A DNA stretch of 64,000 bases, from assembly GCF_015278125.1 (NCBI RefSeq), contig NZ_JADILO010000001.1, forward strand, positions 310,001 to 374,000. Reading direction: 5' to 3'. Below, in pieces: positions 16,403 through 26,158 of the stretch (position 1 is the stretch's first letter; each line of letters opens with the position of its first letter). The DNA is from Vibrio fluminensis. GTDB lineage: Bacteria > Pseudomonadota > Gammaproteobacteria > Enterobacterales > Vibrionaceae. The translations under genes and the position numbers were made by a program. A model generated the notes under the pieces. That model ran no database searches, was not told the origin of the DNA, and saw nothing but the letters and a program-made list of their open reading frames with translations.

Positions 16403-17368
16403 TTACATTGCTGCAAGTTTCTTCACTACAGGTTCGCCTAGTTTCTCTTCAAACTCAGTGTATAGCGGCTGCATCGCTTCACGGAATGGCGCTAGGTCTG
16501 GGTAAGTTACGGTTACACCTTCAGCTTCGAAGAATTCAATTAGCTCTGCTTCTTGTTTCTTAACGAATGACGTGTGCGATTCACCCGCTTTCGCTACCGC
16601 TTTGTTAACGATTTCACGTTGCTCTTCGCTTAGACCTTGCCAAGTCGTTTCAGAGATGATCACCATTTGGTCATTTACGATGTGGTTAGTCATCGCCAAG
16701 TTCGCCTGAACTTCATAGAACTTCATGGTTTTGATCGCTGGCAATGGGTTTTCTTGACCGTCTACCGCATTGGTTTGTAGCGCTAGGTAAACTTCAGAGA
16801 ACGCCATTGGTGTTGGTGACGCGCCAGACAGACGAGCAAAGTTCAAGTTTGCTTTTGCATTTGGTACACGCAGTTTCAGACCTTTAAAGTCTTCGATGCT
16901 GTTTAGAGGACGGTTAGAAGAAGTTTCACGAGTACCGTTGTACCAAGTATCAAGCGCACGCCAGTTAAACTTGGTTAGCATCTCTTCACGTACACCTTTA
17001 CCAAAGTCTGAGTTAAAAATGGTTTGTAGGTGTTCAAAATCGCGCGCTACGTAAGGAAGCATGACAGCTTCTGCACGTGGAATCCAAAGACCCATGCGGC
17101 CAAACTCTGCATAAGTAATATCTAGGTCACCCATTGATAGTTGTTGCAGCATTGCACGGTCATCACCGAGTTGTGCACTTGGGTAGATCGCAACTTTCAT
17201 CTCACCGTTACTAAGTTCTTCAATGGTGTCTGCCAATAGTTTTGCAGAGTTGTATTCCACTGAGCCTACTGATGGTTGCATACCCATTTTCAACGTAGTC
17301 GCAGCCTGAGCGGATACTGATAGTCCTAAAGCAAGCATAGCGAAGGTAATCTTGTTCATGGCTTTCAT
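16403..17368 (-). CDS. siaP: Sialic-acid TRAP substrate-binding protein SiaP
   Basis: Periplasmic binding protein of 321 residues, the same length as V. cholerae SiaP. The signal peptide ends at SAQA-22. In mature numbering Arg125 (NGTRETS) and Arg145 (LKLRVPN) fall at the places of the sialic-acid carboxylate-binding arginines of SiaP homologues. The DctP-type motif ALQTNAVDGQENPL is present. The start at 17368 has AAGGGA upstream; an upstream in-frame start is not needed. It is the first gene of the minus-strand operon, divergent from nanE across a 248-base regulatory region. Confidence 0.94.
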   Translation of the reverse strand: MKAMNKITFAMLALGLSVSAQAATTLKMGMQPSVGSVEYNSAKLLADTIEELSNGEMKVAIYPSAQLGDDRAMLQQLSMGDLDITYAEFGRMGLWIPRAEAVMLPYVARDFEHLQTIFNSDFGKGVREEMLTKFNWRALDTWYNGTRETSSNRPLNSIEDFKGLKLRVPNAKANLNFARLSGASPTPMAFSEVYLALQTNAVDGQENPLPAIKTMKFYEVQANLAMTNHIVNDQMVIISETTWQGLSEEQREIVNKAVAKAGESHTSFVKKQEAELIEFFEAEGVTVTYPDLAPFREAMQPLYTEFEEKLGEPVVKKLAAM

Positions 17369-17428
17369 AGTGTTCCCTTTTTGTTGTTCTCTACCTAGTT
17401 TCACGGATTTCAAAAAAATTTTTATTTT

Positions 17429-17483
17429 GTTTGAAAATTATTTTCGTTATGAATTATTATGGTGGTGAAGATTATTTTCAAAC
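17429..17483. promoter_or_regulatory. Inverted repeats in the siaP/nanE divergent promoter, candidate NanR operator
   Basis: GTTTGAAAAT (17429-17438) is the exact inverse of ATTTTCAAAC (17474-17483). The left arm also overlaps the 13-base near-palindrome GAAAATTATTTTC (17433-17445). In V. vulnificus NanR binds the corresponding divergent promoter, so this is the expected place. The specific bases contacted here are inferred. Confidence 0.5.
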
Positions 17484-17498
17484 CAACTTTTTTTGAAA

Positions 17499-17514
17499 TG
17501 TGATCGCGGACAAA
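17499..17514. promoter_or_regulatory. Weak CRP-like site upstream of nanE
   Basis: TGTGA-6-ACAAA matches the left half of the CRP consensus fully and the right half partly. It lies about 110 bases upstream of nanE and 130 upstream of siaP. CRP control of nan genes is known in Vibrio, but this site is only a weak match. Confidence 0.3.
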
Positions 17515-17616
17515 AATTCGCCAGAGATATGATTTCTACCTGCTTACTCTACGAATTGTGTAAGGCATAAAACTGCCCTCACTCCGCTATAGAAAGTCTT
17601 TTTTGAGAGGCCAAGC

Positions 17617-18315
17617 GTGAGAACAAATAATTTAAATATCAAACAGTTAAAAGAGTCACTCCACGGTCAAACGGTAGTGTCAATCCAGCCTGTTCCAGAT
17701 AGCCCATTAGAGAAAACTGAGTTTATCGTGGCGATGGCACAAGCAGCAGAGCAAGCAGGTGCAAAAGCGTTGCGTATCGAAGGTGTCGATAACGTAAAAG
17801 CGGTGTCTCAGGCGGTAAATATACCAATTATCGCCATTGTGAAACGTGATTTAACGGACAGTCCTGTGCGCATTACCCCTTATCTTTGTGACGTTGCTTC
17901 CTTAGCCGAAGCTGGCGCAACCATCATCGCCTTTGATGCAACAAATCGCCCTCGCCCAGAAAGCCGTGATGCGATAGCACAAGCGATTCAGGCGACAGGT
18001 TGTTTCGCTATGGCCGATTGTTCAAACTTTGAAGATGGTTTGTGGGCCAATGAAGTTGGCGTTGAAATCATTGGCTCCACTCTGTCTGGATACGTTGGCG
18101 GTGAAGAGCCGACTGAGCCAGATTTGCAACTGGTCGAACAGTTTTCTAAAGCGGGTTTCTTTACTATGGCCGAAGGACGCTACAACACACCGGAACTTGC
18201 CGCACAAGCCATTGCTCACGGTGCAACCGCAGTGACTGTTGGCTCAGCATTGACTCGACTTGAAGTCATGATCGGTTGGTTTAACGCACAAACTCAAAAG
18301 GCAGGAGCACACTAA
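17617..18315 (+). CDS. nanE: N-acetylmannosamine-6-phosphate 2-epimerase (NanE)
   Basis: Converts ManNAc-6-P to GlcNAc-6-P in the cytoplasm. This 232-residue TIM-barrel protein has the family landmarks [12 protein letters not shown] at the start, [16 protein letters not shown] (catalytic lysine region), and [30 protein letters not shown] at the phosphate-binding end. The start is GTG at 17617 with GAGAGG eight bases upstream. It overlaps nanK by one base (TAATG), so translation is coupled. It is the first gene of the plus-strand nanE-nanK-nagA operon. Confidence 0.94.
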   Translation: MRTNNLNIKQLKESLHGQTVVSIQPVPDSPLEKTEFIVAMAQAAEQAGAKALRIEGVDNVKAVSQAVNIPIIAIVKRDLTDSPVRITPYLCDVASLAEAGATIIAFDATNRPRPESRDAIAQAIQATGCFAMADCSNFEDGLWANEVGVEIIGSTLSGYVGGEEPTEPDLQLVEQFSKAGFFTMAEGRYNTPELAAQAIAHGATAVTVGSALTRLEVMIGWFNAQTQKAGAH

Positions 18316-19190
18316 TGGCAACATTGGCGATTGATATCGGCGGTACAAAAATCGCAATCGGGTTGGTAAAGAACGATGCTATTGTCGAGCGTCGCCAATT
18401 CCCAACACCAATCGTGCAACAAGCAGAGCACTTTGCTGGCACGATATTGGAACACGCAACTGACTGGATTGGTCAATTCAGCCGCATCGGTATTTCCACC
18501 ACAGGCTTAGTCACAGAGCAAGGGATCTCAGCAATCAACCCAGATACCCTTGCCTTTCCAGCACCTTTCCCGCTGGCTCAAGCACTAGAAACATTAACCA
18601 AATTGCCGGTAGCCATGCTTAATGATGCTCAAGCTGCGGCCTGGTATGAATACACTCAACTCGATAACGACGCCAAGAATATGGCATTTATCACCGTGTC
18701 GACGGGTGTTGGCGGTGGGATCATTATCGATAGTCAGTTACACAGTGGCGCAACAGGTTTGGCAGGTCATGTCGGACATTTTTCCATTGACCCCAATGGT
18801 CCTCATTGCGGTTGTGGCCAGATTGGCTGCGTCGAGGCGATTGCCTCTGGCACTGCTATCAAACGTTTCAGTGATGCGCAATTCACCCCGAACATCAGTA
18901 ATATTGAACTGTTTAGCCTAGCGCAAAGCAACCCTATTGCCGATGCAATCATTGAACAAAGCGCCAAAGCGATTGCGACTCTTTGCTGCAATTTGAAGGC
19001 TACGCTTGATTTAGATATTGTAGTGCTAGGCGGTGGGGTTGGATTAGCCAACACCTACCTCGAGCGCGTACAACAACACATTATTGCTCGCCCTAAAGCT
19101 TTTCAAGTAACAGTCATGCCCGCTAAAGGTGACTATGATGCTTGTCTGTTGGGCGCGGCATTTCAGTTCAACAAGGAAGAAATATGGTAA
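18315..19190 (+). CDS. nanK: N-acetylmannosamine kinase (NanK)
   Basis: ROK-family kinase of 291 residues that phosphorylates ManNAc at C6 with ATP. It has the N-terminal phosphate loop DIGGTKIAIG, the sugar-binding NDAQAAAWYE, the glycine-rich TVSTGVGGGII, and the ROK zinc motif HCGCGQIGC following the metal-binding His of GHVGHFSID. The start overlaps the nanE stop in TAATG. The 3' end overlaps nagA by seven bases. The neighbours make ManNAc the preferred assignment over glucose or GlcNAc. Confidence 0.92.
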   Translation: MATLAIDIGGTKIAIGLVKNDAIVERRQFPTPIVQQAEHFAGTILEHATDWIGQFSRIGISTTGLVTEQGISAINPDTLAFPAPFPLAQALETLTKLPVAMLNDAQAAAWYEYTQLDNDAKNMAFITVSTGVGGGIIIDSQLHSGATGLAGHVGHFSIDPNGPHCGCGQIGCVEAIASGTAIKRFSDAQFTPNISNIELFSLAQSNPIADAIIEQSAKAIATLCCNLKATLDLDIVVLGGGVGLANTYLERVQQHIIARPKAFQVTVMPAKGDYDACLLGAAFQFNKEEIW

Positions 19191-20317
19191 TGAAAGCCAT
19201 CTCAGCTCCACGAATATTCGATGGAGACAATTATCACCAAGATGCTGCGCTGGTGTGGGAAGGTGAGCGTATCCATGCCATTATGCCAATTAACGAACTG
19301 CCGGCGGATATCGATCACCAGCATTATGCGGGTAGTTTAATCGCGCCCGGTTTTATCGATATTCAAGTCAATGGTGGCGGCGATGTGATGCTCAATAACA
19401 ACATCACACCAGCGGCTATGGACACGATTTGCAAGGCGCACCGAACCCACGGTACAGCTTACCTATTGCCAACGTTAATTAGTTCGACACCAAGTGAAAT
19501 CGCGCAGGCACTGACCGCTGCAGAAATCGCCGTTGAGCAACGTATCCCCGGAGTACTTGGGGTGCATATCGAAGGTCCGTGGATCAATACCGCTAAGAAA
19601 GGCGCGCACAATGCTGAGCTGTTCTATTCACCGACTATTACCGACCTTGAAAACTTTCCTTGGCCAAACAATGCCAAAGTGCTCGTCACAGCAGCGACTG
19701 AAAAAATGTCTCTTGAAGCGCTTAATTACCTACAACAGAAAGATGTGATTGTCTCTTGCGGGCACAGTAATGCCACAGCCAATGAACTTAGCGATGAAAA
19801 GCTTTCACAGGTGAACGGTTTTACCCATTTGTTTAATGCCATGTCTCCTTTCGAAGGGCGTGAACCTGGTGTAGTGGGCACTGCTCTCAATAGTGACCAC
19901 GCTTGGTGCTCGATCATCACAGATGGGATACATGTGCATCCGCAAAGCTTTTTACTCGCACACAAAGCCAAACCGCAAGGCAAACTGCTGATTATCACCG
20001 ATGCAATGGCGACCGTTGGCAGCAAAACCAATCGTTTCGAGCTAGACGGGCAAATCATCGAAGTTATCGATAACAAACTGGTTAATGCTGAAGGGAGTCT
20101 CGCTGGGGCACATATTGGTATGGACGAGTCTGTTGCCAATGTGATTGAGTGGGGTATTGCAGAGCAAGAGGCACTTAGAATGGCTTCAACTTACCCCGCG
20201 CAAGCAATGAAGTCCTCTGACTTAGGTAAACTGCAAGCAGGTTATCGCGCGGCAGCAACTGTATTAGACAGCCATTATCGCTCCGAGGCAGTACTGGTCG
20301 ATGGTCAGTTAATGTAA
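19184..20317 (+). CDS. nagA: N-acetylglucosamine-6-phosphate deacetylase (NagA)
   Basis: Removes the acetyl group of GlcNAc-6-P to give GlcN-6-P and acetate, completing the pathway to fructose-6-P entry. This 377-residue amidohydrolase has GFIDIQVNGGGD after the first beta domain, the metal-site glutamate in HIEGPWINTAKKGAH, metal histidines in CGHSNA and THLFNAMSP, and the catalytic Asp in LIITDAM. I use ATG 19184, six bases after AAGGA; ATG 19190 at the TAATG junction is the alternative. It is the last gene of the operon and is followed by a hairpin terminator. It may be one of two nagA copies in the genome. Confidence 0.93.
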   Translation: MVMKAISAPRIFDGDNYHQDAALVWEGERIHAIMPINELPADIDHQHYAGSLIAPGFIDIQVNGGGDVMLNNNITPAAMDTICKAHRTHGTAYLLPTLISSTPSEIAQALTAAEIAVEQRIPGVLGVHIEGPWINTAKKGAHNAELFYSPTITDLENFPWPNNAKVLVTAATEKMSLEALNYLQQKDVIVSCGHSNATANELSDEKLSQVNGFTHLFNAMSPFEGREPGVVGTALNSDHAWCSIITDGIHVHPQSFLLAHKAKPQGKLLIITDAMATVGSKTNRFELDGQIIEVIDNKLVNAEGSLAGAHIGMDESVANVIEWGIAEQEALRMASTYPAQAMKSSDLGKLQAGYRAAATVLDSHYRSEAVLVDGQLM

Positions 20318-20332
20318 CGACTTTTAAACTGA

Positions 20333-20362
20333 AAATACCGCCTCAAACTAGAGGCGGTATTT
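20333..20362. terminator. Bidirectional terminator between nagA and the efflux operon
   Basis: A 12-bp perfect stem (20333-20344 with 20351-20362) with AAA and TTT flanks surrounds a six-base loop. It serves the convergent nagA and outer-membrane-factor transcripts. Confidence 0.88.
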
Positions 20363-20371
20363 AATCAACGG

Positions 20372-21874
20372 CTAAATTTTCCAATCTCCCCCGAGTGATT
20401 TATACACGCCAACCGTGGTTTGCGCGGTTTGCAATTGAGCCGCAAGTTGCCTATCGAGCATCATGCGATGTTGTCTTTGCGCATCCAATACTGTGAGGTG
20501 ATCCACTAGCCCCGCCTTGTAGAGCGATTTCGCTTTATTAAGCGCTATCTGAGATGCCGATACCGCCTCATCAATCTGCTGCTGATTCTCTTGACTGCGC
20601 CCGTAAGCAAACAACATTGAGTCCACTTCGGTAATCGCGCCATTCACCGCGTGCTGGTAGCCCAACATCGCACTCTCTAAACGCGCATCGTTGATCTCAA
20701 CTAACGCCTCACCTCGACCACCATCATAGACATTCCAACTCATGCCAACCGAGCCAGCCCAGCCAAATGAATCACTGCTAAAAAGATCATCAAAGCTGCT
20801 CGCCGATACGCCCGGCGCGCCGGTTAAGAAAAACTTGGGATAACGATTGGCGACTGACGCAGCAAGTTCTGAGTTAATTGCGGCAATTTCACGCTCGGCA
20901 ATACGGATATCAGGGCGTCGTTGCAATAACTCAGAAGGCAATCCGGTTGGAATCCCCCCTTCTATACTAGGAATCGATACCCTTGTTTTTGCATCGCTAG
21001 GGGCCAAACTATTTACGCCCAAACGCTGATCAATGCGACTCAACGGCTCTCCTAACAAAGTCGCCAGTCTTTGCTTGTGTACCTGCTGGGCAATTTCAAG
21101 TTGTGGCAGCAAAGATTGTGTTGCCGCTAACATCGCTCGTGCTTGCGCCAGATCTAAGTCTGAACCATAGCCACTGGCGACCACTTTCTGAACTAAATCT
21201 AACGTCTTACGCTGATCGGCGATATTCTCTTTCAACAAGTCAGTGCGCGCCTGCGCGCCGCGATATTGAATATAGTTGTGAACTAAGTCAGCAGTTACCA
21301 GTGTATTGAGCCCACTTTGATAGATTTCAGCTTGTTCGACCCGAATTTCAGCCGCTTGGGCTTGGTGCTCAATGCGACCAAACAAGTCCATCTCCCACAT
21401 GACCGATGCCCCAACAAAGGCGCCATCATGCTGGTTGTCGAGCATCACCGCACTGCCCATCTGTGGCGGTAAGTCCGCGACGCTGTCACCAATGGGATTA
21501 AGTGCCGGCCCCATGAGCGAGTCATTTTTACTCAGTTGATAGTTGTAATACCCCGCACCGATATTGACCGTCGGAACCTTAAATGATTCCACCACGGATT
21601 GATAACTGCGCGCCATATTGATGCGCTCAGCGGCGATCTTTAACGGAATATTTTGCTGTTGTAGATCCTTAACCAAGCGATTCAAAGTTTGATCGTCAAA
21701 CTGCAACCACCAATGATCGTTGTCGATCTGACTCGCATCTGCGCTGTAGAGATAACTTTTTGCCAGTGTCACTGTTGGTACTTGATAATCCGGACCGACG
21801 GCACAGCCAGAGAGAGCCACAGCCAAGGCTAATGGAGCAAGTTTTAACGCGTATTTAAGCGGTTGGTGTTTCAT
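20372..21874 (-). CDS. RND efflux outer-membrane factor, NodT/OprM family lipoprotein
   Basis: Outer-membrane channel component of 500 residues. A lipoprotein signal ends in LALAVALSGC with Cys26-27 as the lipidation site, followed by AVGPDYQVP, the classic NodT/OprM beginning. Two OEP repeats follow, each rich in Ala and Gln coiled-coil helices, with QARAMLAATQSLLP and GLPSELLQRRPDIRIAEREIAA as landmarks and a C-terminal YKSLGGDW. The start 21874 has GGAG six bases upstream. It is the last gene of the adaptor-pump-channel operon; the gap from the pump is 15 bases. Confidence 0.92.
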   Translation of the reverse strand: MKHQPLKYALKLAPLALAVALSGCAVGPDYQVPTVTLAKSYLYSADASQIDNDHWWLQFDDQTLNRLVKDLQQQNIPLKIAAERINMARSYQSVVESFKVPTVNIGAGYYNYQLSKNDSLMGPALNPIGDSVADLPPQMGSAVMLDNQHDGAFVGASVMWEMDLFGRIEHQAQAAEIRVEQAEIYQSGLNTLVTADLVHNYIQYRGAQARTDLLKENIADQRKTLDLVQKVVASGYGSDLDLAQARAMLAATQSLLPQLEIAQQVHKQRLATLLGEPLSRIDQRLGVNSLAPSDAKTRVSIPSIEGGIPTGLPSELLQRRPDIRIAEREIAAINSELAASVANRYPKFFLTGAPGVSASSFDDLFSSDSFGWAGSVGMSWNVYDGGRGEALVEINDARLESAMLGYQHAVNGAITEVDSMLFAYGRSQENQQQIDEAVSASQIALNKAKSLYKAGLVDHLTVLDAQRQHRMMLDRQLAAQLQTAQTTVGVYKSLGGDWKI

Positions 21875-21889
21875 TGATATCTCCATAAA

Positions 21890-24800
21890 CTACACTGGCT
21901 TTGAGTCTGTTCCAGCCACAGAGACTGGCGTATCGAGCGTTTGCGCAGCAGGCAAAGTCTCTTGGTATGCTAAGCGATACAGCGCAGGCATGATAAATAA
22001 CGAAAGCACTGTTGCCGCGGCAAGACCACCGATAATGGTTGCTGCCATTTGATCAAACAGCAAATCGCTTAACAACGGAATCATCCCCAGCGCAGTGGTT
22101 AACGCACCCATCGAAATCGCCATGGTACGGTTGATAGTGGCTTCTTTAATCGCATCGGATAACTGACGACCATTACGACGCTCAAGCTCAATTTGGTCCA
22201 TCAATACAATGCCATTTTTAATGATCATCCCCATCAGCGTTATCGCACCAATCAGCGCCATAAAACCAAACGGTTTGTTAAATAACAGCAGTGCAAATGT
22301 CGCCCCAGTTGCCGCTAACGGAATCGTGGCTAGAATAATGGCTGGCTGCTTAAAGCCATTGAACATTGCGACTAAAATGATCACCATAATCAACAGCGCT
22401 TTAGGCAGTTGCTGCAAGATATCTGACACCGCTTTATGCTCGTCGTAGTACTCTCCGCCCCACTCCATGCTGTAACCCGGCGGTAATTCAATCGCTTCGA
22501 TATCCGCTTTGATTGCGTTGCGCACTTTCGCAGGAGTACTTGATCGGGAAACGCCAGCTTGAGCAGTAATGGTTTTCACTCGGTCGCGACGCCAAATCAT
22601 GCTCTCCTCTGCGCGCAATTCAAAACCATCGACCACTTGCCCTAGTGGCACCGAATGAAGCCCAAGTAACGATTTGACCGGAATCGATTCCAGCGACGCC
22701 ATGGTTTGCTCAGTGCTGCGCAACTGAATCGGAATCAACTCATCATTGAGTTTCATCTGGCCTAACGGCATACCATCAGAGGCTCGCTTCATGGCAAAAG
22801 CAATATCAGCCCGGTTAATACCGGCGCGTCTTGCTCGTTCTTGGTTGATAATAGGCTCTAACAACTTGCTTTGTTGACGCCAATCGTCACGAACATATTT
22901 TGCATCCGGATGGCTTGCCATAATGGTTTTAGCCTGTTCAGCCAATTGATGTAGCACCGCTTGATCAGGACCAGAAAAACGCGCTTCGACCGAATACTTA
23001 TCCGTAGTGGCAAGTTTCAGCGAACGAAAACGTGGACGCGCATCAGGGAATTGCTGTTTAACCCACTTATCGCCTCGTTCCACCAAGGCAGAAATGGCGT
23101 GGTAATCGGTGGTATTGACCAAGATCTGTCCGTAGGCTGGGTCTAACGGCTCTGGTTCTACCGTCACCGAAAACCTCGGTACACTGGCACCGACACTACT
23201 TGCAATACTCGTCACTTCCGGCTGTTCAAGTAACCACTGCTCGATTTTTTTCATATCAGCTGAGGTTTGCTCTATCTTGGCTCCATTGGGTAACCAATAA
23301 TCGAAAAATACAATGGGACGGTCGGACTGAGGAATGAAGTTAACCGACACATAAGGAACCAATACGGCAGTCACAACCACTAAAGGGATGAGCGTTGTCA
23401 GTGCTTTTTTGGGATTATCGACCGTCCAACCAACCAGTTGTTTGTAGCGGGAAACTTTACTCTCATCTTTACCCTTACTTGGCTTAATAAACAGCCAGCA
23501 CATTAATAAGGTAAAAGTCATTGCCACCAGCCAAGACAACAGCAATGAAGACGCGATAATGGAGAATACTGAAGCTGAAAACTCAGCCGCATCAGTCTTG
23601 GAGAACAACACTGGACTTGCCCCCATAATCGCAATAACCGTTGCGCCAAATAGTGGCAGTGCTGTTTCTTTTACCGACTCCATCGCCGCTTGCGTGCGCT
23701 CAATGCCTTTATTGAGCTTGGCAATCATCATATCGGTGATCACAATCGCGTTATCCACCAACATGCCCAGTGCGAGAATAAAGGTACCCAAGGAAACTCG
23801 GTGTAAGTCAATCTGATTGATATTCATGAATATCAACGTCAGTAAAATGGTCAGTAGTAAACTGCCACCCACGATAGCGGCACTTTTAAAGCCCATGAAG
23901 ATAAGTAAGACGACAAAAACAATCGCGACACTTTCGAGCAGGTTGCCGACAAAATTGTCGATTGACTTCTGCACTTCGTCCGGTTGATACGCGACGGTAG
24001 CGATCTCAACCCCTAGCGGTAAGCTGGCTTGATAGTCATCAATGATCGCACGAATGGTATCCCCCAGAGAAACCACATTAATGCCATTGACTGGGCTCAC
24101 CGCTAATGTCACCGAAGGCTCACCGTTATAGCGATTTTCAGTCAACGCTGGCGTTTGGTAACCCATGCGAATATCCGCCACATCGCCTAAACGGACCAGT
24201 CCAGTGCCAAGCTCACTGACACCGCCTTTGATCACCAAATTGCGAATATCGTCTAACGACTGAAACTGGCTACCTTGATGTACGCGAATGCGCTCGCTTC
24301 CCGCATCAAACTTACCCGCCTCATACGACATATTTTGTGTGCTGAGTTGATTCCATACTTGTGCAAAGGAAACGCCATATTGTGCTAGGCGTTCGTCAGG
24401 CATATCGATATAAACAGTACGCGGTTGTACGCCGTGCAGTTCCACCTTCTTGATACCATCAACGGTTTTGATACGTCGTTGCAGCTCCTCAGCATAACGG
24501 CGTAACTCTTCGGGTTTGGCATCTTGACTGTGAATAGCAAACAGCATCCCATACACTTCTGAGAACTCATCTTGCACTATGCTGATCTGCGCCGTGCTTG
24601 GGAGCTGCAATTTGACATCATTCACCTTACGTCGCAGTAAATCCCACTGTTGAGGCAGATGCTCCGAATTTAGGCTCTCTTTGAGATCGACAAACACCAT
24701 CGACATACCCGGTCTCGAAAGAGAACGTAAGCGATTCAGCTCGCCCATTTCTTGCAACTTGGTTTCGATGGTATCTGTTACTTGCAGTTCGACTTCTTCA

Positions 24801-24970
24801 GCGGAAGCGCCCGGATAGAGTGTGACCACCACCGCCGTTTTAACGGTAAAGCTTGGGTCTTCAAGCTTGCCTAGATCAAAGTAGGAGTAGATCCCTGCAA
24901 TGATGCTCAGGGCAGTAAAAAAGAGCAAAAACGTTCTTTGACGAATTGCAAATTCAGCCAACTTAATCAT
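21890..24970 (-). CDS. RND efflux inner-membrane pump (AcrB/HAE-1-like)
   Basis: Proton-driven RND transporter of 1026 residues with twelve transmembrane helices and two large periplasmic loops. The N-terminal IRQRTFLLFFTALSIIAG, GASAEEVELQVTDTIE, ALGMLVDNAIVITDMM (helix 4 with the proton-relay Asp pair LVDNAIV) and the duplicate GMIIKNGIVLMDQIELE are all seen. It belongs to the shorter branch with 'VRDDWRQ' and 'EWGGEY' blocks, related to VexF/AcrF-like or metal-independent pumps. It sits nine bases after the adaptor stop. The substrate range is unknown. Confidence 0.93.
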   Translation of the reverse strand: MIKLAEFAIRQRTFLLFFTALSIIAGIYSYFDLGKLEDPSFTVKTAVVVTLYPGASAEEVELQVTDTIETKLQEMGELNRLRSLSRPGMSMVFVDLKESLNSEHLPQQWDLLRRKVNDVKLQLPSTAQISIVQDEFSEVYGMLFAIHSQDAKPEELRRYAEELQRRIKTVDGIKKVELHGVQPRTVYIDMPDERLAQYGVSFAQVWNQLSTQNMSYEAGKFDAGSERIRVHQGSQFQSLDDIRNLVIKGGVSELGTGLVRLGDVADIRMGYQTPALTENRYNGEPSVTLAVSPVNGINVVSLGDTIRAIIDDYQASLPLGVEIATVAYQPDEVQKSIDNFVGNLLESVAIVFVVLLIFMGFKSAAIVGGSLLLTILLTLIFMNINQIDLHRVSLGTFILALGMLVDNAIVITDMMIAKLNKGIERTQAAMESVKETALPLFGATVIAIMGASPVLFSKTDAAEFSASVFSIIASSLLLSWLVAMTFTLLMCWLFIKPSKGKDESKVSRYKQLVGWTVDNPKKALTTLIPLVVVTAVLVPYVSVNFIPQSDRPIVFFDYWLPNGAKIEQTSADMKKIEQWLLEQPEVTSIASSVGASVPRFSVTVEPEPLDPAYGQILVNTTDYHAISALVERGDKWVKQQFPDARPRFRSLKLATTDKYSVEARFSGPDQAVLHQLAEQAKTIMASHPDAKYVRDDWRQQSKLLEPIINQERARRAGINRADIAFAMKRASDGMPLGQMKLNDELIPIQLRSTEQTMASLESIPVKSLLGLHSVPLGQVVDGFELRAEESMIWRRDRVKTITAQAGVSRSSTPAKVRNAIKADIEAIELPPGYSMEWGGEYYDEHKAVSDILQQLPKALLIMVIILVAMFNGFKQPAIILATIPLAATGATFALLLFNKPFGFMALIGAITLMGMIIKNGIVLMDQIELERRNGRQLSDAIKEATINRTMAISMGALTTALGMIPLLSDLLFDQMAATIIGGLAAATVLSLFIMPALYRLAYQETLPAAQTLDTPVSVAGTDSKPV

Positions 24971-24979
24971 GGTTCACCT

Positions 24980-26062
24980 TTATAACTCGCGAATAACGAT
25001 ATCGTCGGCGCGTTGCCCATTCGACAAATACTGACTACCACTCACGACCACGTAATCATCAACATTCAACTCGCCTTTAATACAAGCTTGATAGGCATCG
25101 AGCGAAGAAAGCTCAACCGGCAGCCCCACGACGCGGCTGTCGCGAACTAAGTTGACGTGCATCTGCTCCTTACTTCCCACCAAAGCAGAATAAGGGACAC
25201 AGTAGCTGTGCTGGCGGTTACCGATATGAGTCGAAATTGACACTGATTTACCCGGGAAGAGTTGTGCACTGCCTTTTTCAATGCGATAAGTCACGGTGTA
25301 AGTTTGCTTGATTAGGTGAGGCAGCGGCGCGATTTCCGTCACGTAGGCATTGAGAACATGTTCCGATTGATACCAGGATACCGAGCCAATTTGCCCAACC
25401 TCAAACGCTTCAATTAAGGTTTCAGGCACATCGACTTCAACTTCAAGTTGCCTATTGTCTTGCAGTGTCGCGACTGCAATGCCCGGCAATACCTGCTCAT
25501 GCGGCTCAAAGTCCACTCGACCAATTACGCCATCAAACGGCGCTTTCAACTCAGTGTATGCCAGAGTATCTTGGGCGCGTTGAATGTTCTTTTCGACCAC
25601 TTTAATCGCCGAGAGGCTGCGCTCATAGCCACTGATCGCTCGGTCAAGATTCACAGAGGCGATAGCATCATCTTGTGTTGCCTGTTTAACGCGTTTCAGT
25701 TCTGCTTTTGCCAATTTATGCGCAGATTGCGCTTCAAGCATCTTAGCCTCTAGCTCTTCCAGCACGACCTGATAATCATGTGGATCTAAACGAGCGATAA
25801 TTTGCCCTTTAGCCACCTTTTGTCCCTTAGTCACCAGTATTTGTTCAATGGTACCCGGAACGCGAAAGGCTAAAGCGGCTTGTTCTTGTGCGGTCACCAA
25901 GCCATTAAAGTGTTTAGCGGTTTGTCCTTGAGCGTCGCTTAACTGAATAACTTGTAACTTAGTTTGTGTGACCGGTTTTGTTTGCGCGATTTGAGCTTGA
26001 TTGCAACCAGATAACCCCAGTGCAACGCTGCAAGCTAATGTGAGAGTGCTGATTCGATTCAT
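24980..26062 (-). CDS. RND efflux periplasmic adaptor, lipoprotein
   Basis: Membrane-fusion adaptor of 360 residues bridging the RND pump and outer channel. A lipoprotein signal with lipobox LSGC lies near residues 17-20. The lipoyl half-motif (FRVPGTIEQILVTKGQKVAKGQIIARLDP), the alpha-hairpin with Ala/Glu/Lys-rich helices, the second lipoyl half TELKAPFDGVIGRV, and beta-barrel strands with ALVGSKEQMHV follow in the usual order. The start at 26062 follows GGAG by nine bases; an ATG 15 bases upstream is less well placed. A LysR gene lies upstream on the same strand, and a palindrome lies in the gap. Confidence 0.92.
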   Translation of the reverse strand: MNRISTLTLACSVALGLSGCNQAQIAQTKPVTQTKLQVIQLSDAQGQTAKHFNGLVTAQEQAALAFRVPGTIEQILVTKGQKVAKGQIIARLDPHDYQVVLEELEAKMLEAQSAHKLAKAELKRVKQATQDDAIASVNLDRAISGYERSLSAIKVVEKNIQRAQDTLAYTELKAPFDGVIGRVDFEPHEQVLPGIAVATLQDNRQLEVEVDVPETLIEAFEVGQIGSVSWYQSEHVLNAYVTEIAPLPHLIKQTYTVTYRIEKGSAQLFPGKSVSISTHIGNRQHSYCVPYSALVGSKEQMHVNLVRDSRVVGLPVELSSLDAYQACIKGELNVDDYVVVSGSQYLSNGQRADDIVIREL

Positions 26063-26098
26063 GATAAATTGCTCCATGTTGATGGCGCTATTCTATTA

Positions 26099-26113
26099 TT
26101 GAACAGTGTTCAA
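26099..26113. promoter_or_regulatory. 15-bp palindrome upstream of the RND operon
   Basis: TTGAACAGTGTTCAA is a 7-1-7 perfect palindrome 37 bases upstream of the adaptor start and 46 bases downstream of the LysR stop. It contains a T-N11-A LysR box, and its GAACA/TGTTC halves also resemble TetR-type efflux operators. It is the best candidate operator for the efflux operon. Confidence 0.5.
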
Positions 26114-26158
26114 ATAAGCCATCAACCGCAAGACTGAATGTCATGAAAAACGAGACAA

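Noticed and set aside
17401..17616. A second small gene in the siaP/nanE gap
   Set aside because: No frame over 20 codons has a binding site, and the region is dense in candidate operators.
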